A DNA stretch of 64,000 nucleotides from Harringtonia aguacate (GCA_014183095.1 JACCPH010000004.1:1-64000), one strand, 5' to 3'. Shown: positions 22,691 through 33,275, numbered from the stretch's first letter. Program-made: numbers and translations. Notes: generated by a model not told the origin, from the sequence alone.

Positions 22691-24049
22691 ATGGCTCTTC
22701 CCAGTGCCGAGCCCCCCGTGCTGGCAGAGGACGACTCGATGCTGACACGCAAGTTTGGCCGCGAGGTGGCCAACTACTTCTCGGGCAGCCCGCTGAACCG
22801 GGTGTCCTTTTTGCGCACCGACCACAGCTTTCTGCAATTGGCGTTTGGCCACCCGTCGGCGCGCTTCTTGCTGCTGGACAACCTGCAGCCGCTGGTCAAG
22901 GGACCGGCGACGGCGTCGCAGCTGGCGTGGCTGAAGCTGGCAGACGTGACGCCGCTGACGGGGACGACGCCGTTTGCGCACGCGGAGGAGGAGGCGATCA
23001 AGAACTTTGACTCGGCGGCGGAGCCGCACCCGATCATCCTGTTTCTCGGCATCGACGAGAAGCACAAGTTTGCGGCGTCGGCAGGCACGACGGCGGCCGA
23101 GGCGTTCCACTTCAACAGCTTCACGGGCAGCCCGTACTTTGCGGTGGACGTGACGCCGCGGGGCAGCGGCAGCATAGCCGAGCAGGCGCGGGCACTGATT
23201 GCGGCGTCCCAGGCCAAGGGGCTGACGTTTTTTGAGAACGCGCGGGGGCTGAACCTGGTGGCCGAGGAGGGTGAGTGTCCCTGATCCCTGATCCGTGATC
23301 CGCTGATCCGCTGAATCTGTTGCTAACCGCTGACGGCAGCCGCGACCTATGGTCAAGCACGCGCGCTCCTCGACTGGAACGCGCGCAACCCGTTCTGCGC
23401 CGGCTGTGGACAGCGTACGCTGTCGGTGAACGCGGGCACGAAGCGCGCGTGTCCGCCGACGGACCGAGCGGGGGTGGCCGAGGGCGCGCCGGCGCGCGAG
23501 CGGGGGCCGTGCCCGACGCGCAAGGGCGTGTCGAACCTGTGCTTCCCGCGGACGGACCCGACGGTGATCATGGCGTGCGTGAGCGCCGACGGGCAGCGCG
23601 TGCTGCTGGGGCGCAACAAGCGGTTCCCGCCGCACTGGTACAGCACGCTGGCCGGGTTCCTGGAGCCGGGCGAGTCGGTCGAGGAGGCGGTGCGCCGCGA
23701 GGTGTGGGAGGAGAGCGGCGTGCGCGTCGGCCGCGTCGTGCTGCACAGCTCGCAGCCGTGGCCGTTCCCGGCCAACCTCATGCTCGGCGCCGTCGGCGTG
23801 GCCCTGCCGGGCGAGGGCGAAACCATCTTCCTCGGCCACGACCCGGAGCTCCAGGACGCCCGCTGGTTCTCCATGGACGAGGTGCGCTACGCGCTTCACC
23901 ACCACACCGCCGGTCGCTTTGACGACGCCGCCCTCCGGAACGACGGCGTCACCCTGCGTCTGCCGCCCAAGACGGCCATCGCCCACCAGCTGATCAAGGC
24001 TGTCGTCGAGGACGGCTTCGCCGCCGACCCAGACCATGCCAAGATGTAG
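22691..24049 (+). CDS. NPY1: NADH pyrophosphatase (NUDIX hydrolase, NPY1/NudC type), probably peroxisomal
   Basis: Two exons, join(22691..23270,23340..24049), 429 aa, intron GTGAGT...GGCAG. Order of parts: N-terminal NudC-like domain (residues 20-190), zinc-ribbon region with NPFCAGCGQRT and a second cysteine cluster (GPCPTRKG, NLCFPRTDP), then the NUDIX box GFLEPGESVEEAVRREVWEE-SGV, which has all GX5EX7REUXEEXGU residues. The SQPWPFPANLMLG motif specific to NADH diphosphatases follows. The enzyme splits NADH to NMNH and AMP and can act on NAD caps of RNA. The last three residues are AKM, a plausible PTS1 peroxisomal targeting signal, fitting the peroxisomal location of yeast Npy1. About 35 residues of extra Pro/Arg-rich sequence are inserted between the two cysteine pairs. 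Confidence 0.92.
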
Positions 24050-24850
24050 TCCGACTAATCGGCCAATAGATAGACCGGCGCCATTTGAGGCGCCGTGTTG
24101 TTTCGCCCCCCATAGAAACTTCTTCCCATAGACGCTCCGTTCGCGTGGCTGTCGTGTTCTCAGTCGCAGATGCTGTCGCGCGGGCGGTCCGAGTGAGCTG
24201 CCTTGGAGGGCAGACGACCCCCCGCGCAGTTCCTATTCATCTTTTCATCTGACTCAAATAGAATGTCAACGTCTCAGAGACTTTGATCAGATGGAATGGC
24301 AGGATGCCTCGAAAGTGACCTGTTTGGTCTTGGCCCGGGATGCGTTTATTAGTAAGAATTTACATAAATAGACTAACCATATCCAGACTAGCGCGAATCA
24401 TCCGCACTTAAATATTCTTCCCCGTCCAAATTTTTTCTCGTCTCTTCTCTTCTTTTTCTCTTCAGCATCGGGAGAGCTTTCTCTACACCGTCATGTGAAG
24501 AGAGAGAACTCTTGATGTTCTGTCGGTGGCTCCACAAATGTGGCTTGCTGAGGGTTATTCGACCTTTATTACAATTGTCCCATGAGTTTCCTTCCGTTCC
24601 CGGCCTCCACGAGTAACGAAATCACCTCTTCCCTTAAAAACATGCCATGGACGTCGTCACAGGTCCTTGACGGTGGGGTGGTTACTACATACCTACAAAC
24701 CTTTGCTGTAGATGATAATTAATGCTGCGTACGAGAGGGCAGCCAACAGTCGGCAGTACGCCGGCTGTCCGCATGCTGCTTGGGTGATGTTTGCGAGCAG
24801 TCTGCGGCCTGCGGAAAAAAACAGTAGAATATTATTTGTAAATCTACAAA
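24050..24850. other. Intergenic region left of the DNA transposon
   Basis: About 0.8 kb between the NUDIX stop codon and the transposon's left TA. No gene-like frame; some T-rich runs near 24420-24470. Confidence 0.45.
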
Positions 24851-24852
24851 TA

Positions 24853-24895
24853 ACGTAGTTGATAAGCGAGTGGCGCAGACAAGCGAGTGGCGCAC
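24853..24895 (+). repeat. Left terminal inverted repeat of the transposon
   Basis: 43 bp starting acgtagttgataagcg. It matches the right TIR except that both internal sub-repeats read GTGGCGCA here and GTGGATCA on the right. Confidence 0.9.
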
Positions 24896-24950
24896 TTTCC
24901 ATAAAATATTCATCGTTTACTTTCAACACAACATTCCTCCATAACAAACA

Positions 24951-26636
24951 ATGGCAGCCACTTCAAAAGAAAGTCAATTACTCTTGGCCATTCAAGCTAT
25001 CCAAAAAGATAAAAATCTCAGTCGCCGAGCGGCTGCGAAAATCTACAATATTCCCGAAACTACCCTACGCCACAGAATGAACGGCCAACGCGCTCGACAA
25101 GACACCCGCGCCAACTCTTCGAAATTAAAAGAGTTGGAAGAGAAGGCTCTTCTCCAATACATTCTCGACTTGGATGCGCGAGGATTTCCACCTAGGTTGG
25201 CGGACGTGGAAGATATGGCCAATGTTCTGCTGGCAGAGCGCGACGCAGGACGCGTCGGAAAGCGCTGGGCAAGCAACTTTGTCAAGCGACAACCAGACCT
25301 CCGGACGCGTTTTAATCGTCCCTACGACTACCAGAGAGCCCTTTGTGAAGATGCAGAAAAAATAAACGCGTGGTTCGCACTTGTACAGAATTTACGTGCT
25401 AAGTACGGCATCGTCGACGCGGATCTGTACAACTTTGACGAGACCGGCTTTGCAATCGGCATCATCACCCCGTCTATGGTAGTGACGCGCGCCGAACGAC
25501 GTGGGAAAGCAAAGACAGTTCAACCAGGAAACCGAGAATGGGCTACGGTTATCCAAGGTGNNNNNNNNNNGGCTACGGTTATCCAAGGTGTGAATGCAGA
25601 CGGCTGGTGTGTCCCGCCATATGTTGTGGTAAAGGGAGCCGTCCACCTTTCCGACTGGTACACAGAGTGTGACCTTCCAAACGATTGGGTGATTAAACCC
25701 ACCAGCAATGGATGGACCGACAACGAGACAGGCTTGGACTGGATTCGGCATTTTGATCAACATACAACTCATCGCAGAGTTGGCCGATATCGAATGTTAG
25801 TGATTGACGGCCACGAGAGTCATCTATCAGCCGAGTTCAACCGGGTTTGCCAAGATCAAGACATTATACCAGTGTCTATGCCTCCGCACTCGTCACATCT
25901 ACTTCAGCCCCTTGACGTCGGATGCTTTGGTCCATTGAAACGGGCGTACAGTCGTGAGATCGAAGGGTTAATGAAGTCTCACATTAACCACGTGACCAAG
26001 GTGGAATTCTTTATTGCCTTCCAAGCCGCCTTTCGTACCGTTTTCACACAAGAAAATGTCAAGGCTGGATTCAGAGGATCTGGCTTAGTGCCATTGAATC
26101 CAAAGGCCGTCTTATCAAAGCTGGATGTGAAGTTGCGGACACCAACACCTCCAGGCTCTCGCCCAACGAGCGCCAACCCTTGGGTTTCCCAAACACCACA
26201 CAACCCAACAGAGGCGGTCTCGCAGTCTGAATTCATTAAAAGCCGTATTGCCGGTCACCAAGGCAGCTCTCCAACCCCAATTTTTAGCGCTGTCGACCAA
26301 ATCGCAAAGGGTGCACAGGCAATGATGCACTCATACGCCTTGTTGGCAGCCGAGGTTCGAGCACTTCAACAGGCCAATGCGGCACTAAGCAAACAACGGA
26401 GAGCCAAAAAGACACGCGTACGACTTGGAGGATCTCTTACAGTTCAAGAAGGACATGATTTACTAGATGAAAAGGTCGTAGAGGAGCAAATCCAGCAAGA
26501 AATGCAGGCGAGGGGTGGTCGGCAGAGGAGGGCCGAGCCAGGCGGACGGCGCTGTGGCACATGCGGCGAGAGAGGACACAATGCGCGCACTTGTCAGAAG
26601 GAAGTAGAAATTCCTGATATATACAGTTCCGAATAG
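24951..26636 (+). CDS. Pogo-type DDE transposase with C-terminal zinc knuckle
   Basis: A single open frame of 561 codons as assembled, 551 after removing the assembly artefact at 25561-25590. N-terminus: psq-type helix-turn-helix (about residues 5-50, LLAIQAIQKDK...AAAKIYNIPETTLRHRM), then a CENP-B-like HTH with the KRWASNFVKRQPDLRTR segment. DDE_1 catalytic core: first Asp in LYNFDETGFAIG, second in MLVIDGHESHLS, third in HLLQPLDVGCFGPLKRAY. The C-terminus carries a CCHC knuckle (CGTCGERGHNARTC, Cx2Cx4Hx4C) after a basic RRQRRAE segment. It catalyses cut-and-paste transposition at TA sites. No stop or frameshift is seen, so the enzyme may be functional. Confidence 0.93.
   Translation: MAATSKESQLLLAIQAIQKDKNLSRRAAAKIYNIPETTLRHRMNGQRARQDTRANSSKLKELEEKALLQYILDLDARGFPPRLADVEDMANVLLAERDAGRVGKRWASNFVKRQPDLRTRFNRPYDYQRALCEDAEKINAWFALVQNLRAKYGIVDADLYNFDETGFAIGIITPSMVVTRAERRGKAKTVQPGNREWATVIQGXXXXATVIQGVNADGWCVPPYVVVKGAVHLSDWYTECDLPNDWVIKPTSNGWTDNETGLDWIRHFDQHTTHRRVGRYRMLVIDGHESHLSAEFNRVCQDQDIIPVSMPPHSSHLLQPLDVGCFGPLKRAYSREIEGLMKSHINHVTKVEFFIAFQAAFRTVFTQENVKAGFRGSGLVPLNPKAVLSKLDVKLRTPTPPGSRPTSANPWVSQTPHNPTEAVSQSEFIKSRIAGHQGSSPTPIFSAVDQIAKGAQAMMHSYALLAAEVRALQQANAALSKQRRAKKTRVRLGGSLTVQEGHDLLDEKVVEEQIQQEMQARGGRQRRAEPGGRRCGTCGERGHNARTCQKEVEIPDIYSSE
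25541..25590. other. Assembly gap with duplicated flanks
   Basis: Ten N at 25561-25570, with the same 20 bases (ggctacggttatccaaggtg) immediately on both sides. This is what results when two overlapping contigs are joined by an arbitrary gap. Removing the ten N and one copy (30 bases, ten codons) leaves the transposase frame intact. Confidence 0.9.
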
Positions 26637-26700
26637 TTTGAATTGATTTTAATTGTTGTGGTTGTGTAATAATGCTTTCTTGTTGTGAGAGTTGTAGGAA

Positions 26701-26743
26701 GTGATCCACTCGCTTGTCTGATCCACTCGCTTATCAACTACGT
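26701..26743 (-). repeat. Right terminal inverted repeat of the transposon
   Basis: 43-bp inverted partner of 24853-24895, ending at TA 26744-26745. Its two internal sub-repeats both carry the AT variant. Confidence 0.9.
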
Positions 26744-26860
26744 TAAGCTGTGCAAAAATTATTAGCCCCACTACTGTGCGTGCCTACCTGACTTGTGATT
26801 TTGCTCGACTGTCCTTCCTTCCCCAACGACACAACCACAGCAGCCGCTGCACTTTGCACG

Positions 26861-27984
26861 ATGCCGGTAAGCTCTCCTGCTACCAGCTGTACTACTCTCC
26901 TCCTCTCTGCTGTGCCAGCTAACCCCAACCCCAGCTCGTCCTCGTCACCGGCTGGCCGACGTCGGGCAAATCGACGCGATCGCAGCAGCTCTACGACGAC
27001 TTTGCACGGCGGCTGGCCGCGCGGCCGGCCGACAGCCCCGCGTACCGGCTACATCTCGTGTCAGATGACAGCCTGTCGATCTCGCGCGCGGTGTACGACC
27101 TGGACGCGGCGACGGCCCACCTGCCGGCGCACACGCGCACGGCCAACGCGGCGGAAAAGGACGCGCGGGCGGCGCTGACGGCGGCGGTGACGCGGGTGCT
27201 GTCGCCGCGCGACATTGTGATCCTGGACAGCCTCTGCTACATCAAAGGCTGGCGGTACCAGCTGGCGTGTGCGGCCAAGAACGCGCGGACGACGAGCGCG
27301 GTGCTGCAGATTGGGTGCTCGCGGGAGCAGGCGCGGGCGAACAACGAGGCGCGGCTGGAGGCGGAGAAGGCCGAGGCGGAAAAGGCTGAGGCGGAAAAGG
27401 GGAGCAAGACGACCTCCCCCCCCGCCTACGCCCCCGGCAACTGGGACAACCTCGTGTTCCGCTACGAGGAGCCCAACCCGATGGCCCGCTGGGACCGCCC
27501 GCTGTTTGTGCTGACGTGGGACGACGACGCGGCCCAGGCGGAGCGCGTCTTTGCCGACATGTGGGCCGCCCTCGTCGGCGACGGGCCCCGGCCCAAGGAG
27601 GTGCGGCCCAACCAGGTCACGCTGGCGCGCGGCGTGCGCGACGGCGGTGGCGGCAGTGGCGGCAGTGGCAGCGGCGACGGCGACGACCTCTACATGCTCG
27701 AGCACGAGACCCAGGCCGTCGTCAAGCGCATCCAGGCGTTCCAGCACGAGACTGGCGGCGGTGGCGACGATGGCGGCAGCGTTGTCATCGACGAAGCAAA
27801 AGACCTTGTGGTCGAACTCCCCGGCAAGCACGTCGGCCTGCCCCAGCTGCAGCGCCTGCGTCGGGCCTTTGTCAGCCTCAGCCGCGGCGGCATCGGGCTC
27901 GAGGGCGCCGGCGCGCTGACGGCGGCCGGTGTCCGCGAGAGCTTTGTGGGCTATCTCAACTCTGCCTTTGAGTCGGAGTCGTGA
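26861..27984 (+). CDS. KTI12: KTI12-like P-loop protein, Elongator/tRNA wobble modification factor
   Basis: Two exons, join(26861..26866,26935..27984), 351 aa. The first coding exon is only six bases (Met-Pro), joined to LVLVTGWPTSGKST, which supplies the Walker A loop (GWPTSGKST, residues 8-16). Next come HLVSDDSLSISRAVYDL, IVILDSLCYIKGWRYQL (Walker B region) and the NLVFRYEEPNPMARWDRPLF block typical of KTI12. The C-terminal domain (about 285-351) contains LPQLQRLRRAFVSLSR and the terminal FVGYLNSAFESE. The P-loop ATPase binds tRNA and is required for Elongator to make mcm5/ncm5 wobble uridines. Two insertions (Glu/Ala repeat near residue 145, Gly/Ser linker near 245) are low-complexity. 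Its promoter has probably been affected by the adjacent transposon. Confidence 0.9.
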
Positions 27985-28680
27985 CGAGAGTATCCAGTTT
28001 GGCTGTCAGTTGGCTGTGCATACTTGGCAGAGACTGCCAGCAATACCCATCAACTAGCTGCTTCCGATGCCCCAATGGACAGAACGAACGACTGCGTGCC
28101 GTTCACGCGGCATGCGACCTCATAGCGCGTCATCATGTTGGTGCTGGCTCGCAAAGCATATGCACGCCTGTTACAGGGCACTCCAGACAACACGTGTTGC
28201 AGACCCGTATCGGGAGTCGCTGGCGGTGTCGAGTGCCCAGGTGAGGCTGGCCTGGCTGACGGCAGAGACACGTCAAGGCTGCGCAAGATGCCGTCCCTTT
28301 GGTCGAGAGCCACAATGAGTTTGCCATAGTACAGCCTCTGTTGACAAGAGGACGGTAACGGCGGTTCTACTCTGGTTAGCCAGCTCGGCCAAATTCCGCT
28401 GTAGTGCTGACGGCTGCTGCAGCCGCAACATCGTCAGCGTGCCTGCATACGACGCCATGTGCAAGAAGACCCAGCTGCTGGTGGCATCGAGGCAGAGGGA
28501 ACTTTGCATACAGGCTAGAGGTCGCTCAGCACAGAGCAGAACAGCGGAGCAGCACAAAGCGAGAGAATAAACGCAATTGACGCAACACAACTCTTGTAAT
28601 CCAGGCCAGGATCAGCCAGCACAATGAGTTCCAGTCAAACATAAGACAATTAATTCTAGCAGGCTATCTATTCGGCAGCC
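27985..28680. other. Convergent intergenic region
   Basis: About 0.7 kb between the 3' ends of KTI12 and the aldehyde dehydrogenase. Several overlapping frames of 60-105 codons lack motifs and are not called. Confidence 0.45.
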
Positions 28681-28966
28681 TCAGCTGTCCAGGTTGACGT
28701 GCACCGCCTTGATGACATAGTACGACGACAAGCCCGCCTCGCCCAGCTCCCGGCCGATGCCCGACTGCTTGACGCCGCCAAAGGGCACGCGTCGGTCGAC
28801 GTCGTTGCTGCTGTTGATCCACACCATGCCGGCGTCGAGGGCGGCGGCAATGCGGTGGGCGCGGCCGACGTTTTGCGTAAAGAGGGCGGCGCCGAGGCCG
28901 TAGGGCGAGTCGTTGGCCATGCGGACGGCCTGCTCGTCCGTCTCAAAGGTGGCCAGCACGGCGACG

Positions 28967-28999
<33 letters not shown>

Positions 29000-30258
29000 T
29001 CACTCCGGACGCCGGTGAAGAGGGTGGGCTGAATGTAGTAGCCCTTGCCCCCGGGCTTGGTGCTGGCCGCCACCGGTTGCCCACCAAAGGCCACGGCGGC
29101 GCCCTGGTCGCGGCCCGACTGCACGAGGGCCAGGATGCGGTCGTGCTGCTGCTGGGAGACCTGGGGCCCCTGATAGGTGGCGGGGTCAAAGGGGTCGCCG
29201 ACGACGGAGACGCGGGCGGTCTGGGCGGCAAACTTTTGCACAAACGCGTCGGCGACGCTGGCGTGGACCAGCAGCCGCGACGTGCCGGTGCAGATCTGGC
29301 CCGAGTTGAACATGATGCCGCGGTGGGCCCAGTCGGCGGCGCGGTCGAGGTCGGCGTCGGCGAACACGAGCAGGGGGGACTTGCCGCCGGTCTCGAGCGT
29401 AATGTTCTTGAGAGTGCCGGCGGCGGACCGCATAATGGCCGCGCCGGTGGCCGTGCTGCCGGTGAAGGCGACCTTGTCGACGTCTGGGTGGGCGGCGAGG
29501 GCGGCGCCCGTCTCACGGCCGTGGCCGTTGACGACGTTGACGACACCAGGGGGGAACCCTGCCTTCTTGACGAGCGTCGCCAGCACCAGCGCCGACAGCG
29601 GCGTCTGCTCCGCCGGCTTCAGCACCACCGTGTTGCCGCAGCACAGCGCCGGCCCCAGCTTCCAGGCCGCCATGACGAGCGGAAAGTTCCACGGGATGAT
29701 CTGCGCGCAGACACCGACGGGCTCCCGCCGCGTGTACGCCAGCTTCTTGGCCGGGTCCACGTCGATCGTCTGCCCGCCGCTCTTGTCCGCAAAGCCCGCA
29801 TAGTACCGCAGCGTCGCCGCCAGCTCCGGCGCGTCGTACCCCTGCGTCACCGCCAGCGGCTTGCCGCTGTCCACCGCCTCCACCACCGCCAGCGTCGCCC
29901 TGTTGGCGCTCTCGTCCACCAGCTCCGCCAGCCGGTACAGCAGCCGTCCCCGCTCCGTCCCCGGCGTCTGCTTCCACCCCGCCAGCGCCGCCCGCGCCGC
30001 CGCCACCGCCCGGTCGACGTCCTCGGCCGTCGCTGCGTACACGCTGCAGATCTCTGTCTCGGTGCTGGCGTGTGTCAGTCTCTCTCTCTCTCTCTCTCTG
30101 TCACACACACTCTCCAAGATGAATAGTCAGACTACTCACGCCGGGTTGATCGACGACAGCGTCTGCCCGTTACTGCTGGCCACAAACTCGTTGTTGATGA
30201 ACAGCCCCCGTGGCTGCGACCATGTGTGGCCGTTTGGGGCCGTGAGAGAGGCCTCCAT
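28681..30258 (-). CDS. NAD(P)+-dependent aldehyde dehydrogenase
   Basis: Two exons, complement(join(28681..30064,30140..30258)), 500 aa, the usual length for the class. Visible landmarks are GLFINNEFVAS at the N-terminus, QIIPWNFPL (about residue 161), the GSTATG dinucleotide-binding loop, the catalytic Glu in LETGGKSP (E264), the catalytic Cys in NSGQICTGTSR (C298), EEIFGPVA, and VPFGGVKQSGIGRELG near the end. It oxidises an aldehyde to the acid in the cytosol; the substrate is not defined. The 75-nt intron contains a (CT)n tract and a (TG)n tract touches the start codon, so expression or splicing could vary with repeat length. It lies in tandem with an APC permease and close to a P450. Confidence 0.93.
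30079..30102. repeat. (TC)n microsatellite in the dehydrogenase intron
   Basis: About 11 CT dinucleotides inside the 75-nt intron (30065-30139), close to its acceptor, so in gene sense it is a (GA)n run adjoining the 3' splice region. Confidence 0.85.
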
Positions 30259-30281
30259 TGTGTGTGTGTGTGTGTGTGTGT
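30259..30281. repeat. (TG)n microsatellite directly upstream of the dehydrogenase start codon
   Basis: About 11 TG dinucleotides abutting the ATG at 30258; in gene sense a (CA)n leader. A similar TG run at 32695-32711 lies just upstream of the permease start. Confidence 0.9.
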
Positions 30282-30895
30282 AGGTGGATGTGGGTGGTGT
30301 ACCTGACCGGTGGTCGTCTCAGTTCCTGCCTTCAAAGACGTCTCCCGCACTGCAGAGCATCCGAAACGTCCGGTCTATCAGCCGAGGAACGAAATCGACC
30401 TCTGCTTATCATTCACGGCTCACGATGCTATCGGTCTCTCTGCCGGTTCGCGACGACACCGTCCAAAACCCATCTCCGAGGCTGATTAATACGTCGCTTC
30501 CCTATTAGGAAAGGGAATACGGGGTTTGTGCGAATACCGAGAAAGCTGCGGTCCGTGATAGCCAGGTGGATATACTGCACACTGGTCTATCTCGTCAACC
30601 CCTTCTCGTGCTCCACACGAGCGATAAGAACTAGTTTCTGTCAGGGATGGCTCGCTGAAGGGGGGGGGCATGCTTCCGTATGAGCAGGAACGAAAGAGAG
30701 ACAAGGCAGCGGCCACGTGATACTTACGTCTGGAAGAGGCCAGTACGCAGGTTTCCCTTTTGCAGGCAATGCATGTTCTGCGTCTGTTGCCGTGTGGCCT
30801 ATACGAAGTTGAAATTTCAAATAACGGTCTGATAATTATATTCTCGAACAAAAGTTTCTATAGCATTTTTTTGCCCCCTTTATCCCCAGACTCTC
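30282..30895. other. Intergenic region between tandem genes
   Basis: About 0.6 kb, upstream of the aldehyde dehydrogenase and downstream of the permease. No repeat or motif other than the microsatellite was found. Confidence 0.45.
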
Positions 30896-32685
30896 TCACT
30901 GCAAAACAGTCGAGTTGATCACCTCGTTGGACGTCGGTGCCCGGAACACCTTGCGGGCCCGCGCAAACCAGTCTACGATAATCACAATGATAATGAAGCC
31001 GTACACGACAGAGATGTAGTTCATGTCTAGAGGCGTTAGAGGCGTTTGAATCTGGGATTCTTTCATGGGGGCTTACCGTTCTTTGTGACAGGCATATAGG
31101 TCGGGAATGAGTAGCTGTTGGAGTCAGCCGCTGTCAAAAAAACACCATGTTTGAAATCTGTGACGTACAAGACCAGTGTGAACAGAGACCAGGCCAGGGT
31201 GACGTAGTTGCAGAGCATGCCGAACGGGCCCATCCAGAAGGGGCCGTGCTTGATAGTGTTGCGGCCGCGGTAGAGCAGGAAGAGGATGCCGGGGCAGTAC
31301 GAGAGATAGGGCAGGACGATGCAGCCGGAGAGGACGCTGGAGAGTTAGAACCGGTAACAATGAAAAGAAGAGAGAGTGAGAGGGGAAAGCACCTGCTGAA
31401 CGCTGCGTACGATGCCATGTAGAGGCAGCCGAGCAGAGCCGACAGAAAGCAGCTGAGGACGTGGGCGTTGAGGGGCACGTCGAGGGTGGGGTGGATGCGG
31501 CCGAAAAAGTCGGAGCAGGGGATGCCGCCCTCGCGGGCAAAGGACCAGCAGAGGCGCGAGGCCCAGGTGTGGCAGGCGACCTGGCAGCCGATGCCGGTGG
31601 CGATGACGAGGACCTCGAGGAAGATGGCGCCGCCCTTGTTGCCGAGGGCCTGGTAAAAGAGCTCGAGGATGGGCACGCCGGTGACGGTGCTGGCGACCGA
31701 GGTGTAGTCGTTGAGGCTGAACATCATGCTGATGATGAAAGCAAACGACGTGACAAAGCCGATGCCAATGGTGCTGAGGATGGAGATGGGTAGCAGGCGC
31801 TCGGGCGCGTGGATCTCCTCGGCCATGTGCACGACGGTGTCGAGGCAGGAGAAGCCCCAGTTGACATTGACAAAGCCGGTGATGAAAGCGATGCCGCCGT
31901 TGCTCCAGCCCGTGTTGTTGATAAAGGTGGCAAAGACAAACTTGGCGTGCTGGTGGGTGGGCGCGCTGGCGGGCACAGCAATGAGGATGGCCAGAAAGGA
32001 GAGGAGGGTCGTGTACAGCGAGATGGACGCGACGGTGGGCAGGACCTTGCCGACGCAGTTGAAGACGGCGCAGAAGATGTTGATGACCTGGTAGCCGACA
32101 AAGACGTGCCACGATTGGATGGTGCTGGGGCTTAGCTTAGCCTGGGGTAGACAGACAGAAAGAAATGGACAAAACCTACAAGTCTGGGTGCGACAGCTGG
32201 TAGCAGCCGACGCAGGCGGCCGACACGGAGAGCGACACGCTGGCGCAGGCAAAGACGGAGCCGGCCCAGGCCAGCCAGCCGGTGGTGTGGGCGGCGGCGC
32301 GGGCGTAGCGGCGCGGGGCCAGCTCCGAGGCCCAAAAGATCTGGCCCGACGCGTTGGGCATGGCGCTGCACAGCTCCGACAGCGTCACGGCCACACCCAC
32401 GGCGACGACGGCCATGACAATGGTGCCGTAGACGAGCAGAAACGAGCCGCCGGCGTTGATGCCCGTCAGCAGCGCCGCCGACACGGCCCACCACGAGTTG
32501 GTCAGCGAGAAGCCGACGCCCAGCACCGACCAGATGGAGAACTTGCGCCGCATGTCCTGCGAGTAGCCCATCTCGGCCAGGCGCTCGGCGTCCGAGTCGT
32601 GCACCACCACATTGGCGCTGCTGTGGCCGCTGTCCACCTCGGGCGGCAAGGCGGCCTTTTCTTCAATGTCGGAGGGGCGGCCCAT
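30896..32685 (-). CDS. APC-superfamily permease (choline/GABA/amino-acid transporter type)
   Basis: Five exons, complement(join(30896..31026,31077..31114,31169..31336,31393..32130,32180..32685)), 526 aa, all phases consistent. The N-terminus ends in the conserved MGYSQDMRRKFSIWSVLGVGFSLTNSW. Later signatures are the GWLAWAGSVF helix, HPDF-PSTIQSWHVFVGYQ, the WGFSCLDTVVHMAEEI block, the HTWASRLCWSFAREGGIPCSD segment and the final MNYISVVYGF helix. Twelve helices are expected. The family takes up choline, GABA, carnitine-like amines or amino acids at the plasma membrane. Intron 1 uses a CTAAG acceptor to stay in frame, and intron 3 (54 nt) ends TCCAACAG. A (TG)n run sits in the leader. Substrate is undetermined. 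Confidence 0.88.
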
Positions 32686-33248
32686 GGTGATGATGTGTGT
32701 GTGTGTGTGTGCAGTATAGGGGTAGACAAGGAAGTGAAATAAAAGGCAACGAAAGGAGGTGAATGTCGGTTGAAAAAAGAGAGACAACACAAGTCAGACA
32801 AACAAGACAAACAAAACAGCAAACCTCCAAGAGAGACAAGATAATCTCATGAACTGCACCCCCCGAATATATCAACCATGCACACCCCAGCACTCCGGGA
32901 TGATATGACTAAAACTAGGCCAGAGGGATCCAGATAGGAGGTGTGGCGACTAGTTTGGGGGGGAGGAGCCTGCTGCTACTGTGAAGATGTCAGCCCAGAC
33001 GGCTGCTGCTGCGAAGGTCCCTGCAGGGGCTGTCCATCGTAATGTGTGGAATGCGTGGAATGTGTGGATGTGCAGAGGCTAGACCTGGCCGGGTTCTGTG
33101 GACTTTCCGGCAGCCCTGGGAGGCGTCGTGGCTTCGTTTGTGGTTCTCTTATCGCGGGCTGGTCTGCGGTCAGAAATGAGTATAAGTCAGATTTATTATC
33201 TTAGATAGTAATAAGCGATATCTCTCGACTCCACCTGTAGCCGCGCCA

Positions 33249-33275
33249 TTTCCGCTTTGGGAAACAAACATCGAG
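33249..33275 (+). promoter_or_regulatory. 27-bp motif shared with the carboxylesterase promoter
   Basis: Reads TTTCCGC-T-TTGGGAAA-C-AAACATCGAG and matches 44430-44456 at 25 of 27 positions. Its left half is an inverted repeat (TTTCC...GGAAA). It lies about 490 bp upstream of the P450 start. Confidence 0.55.

Larger units (their letters stand above)
24851..26745 (+). mobile_element. Full-length pogo/Fot1-like (Tc1-mariner superfamily) DNA transposon
   Basis: A 1,891-bp body (24853-26743) bounded by TA at 24851-24852 and 26744-26745, the target duplication of this superfamily. The terminal inverted repeats are 43 bp (24853-24895 and 26701-26743). Each TIR contains two copies of an AAGCGAGTGG sub-repeat spaced 20 bp apart. 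The only gene inside is the transposase. The element sits about 115 bp upstream of the KTI12 start codon. Apart from the artificial assembly gap it appears structurally complete and could be recently active. Confidence 0.92.

Noticed and set aside
22499..24037. 512-codon minus-strand frame
   Set aside because: Antisense shadow of the NADH pyrophosphatase gene.
28699..30126. 475-codon plus-strand frame
   Set aside because: Antisense shadow of the aldehyde dehydrogenase, extending through its intron.
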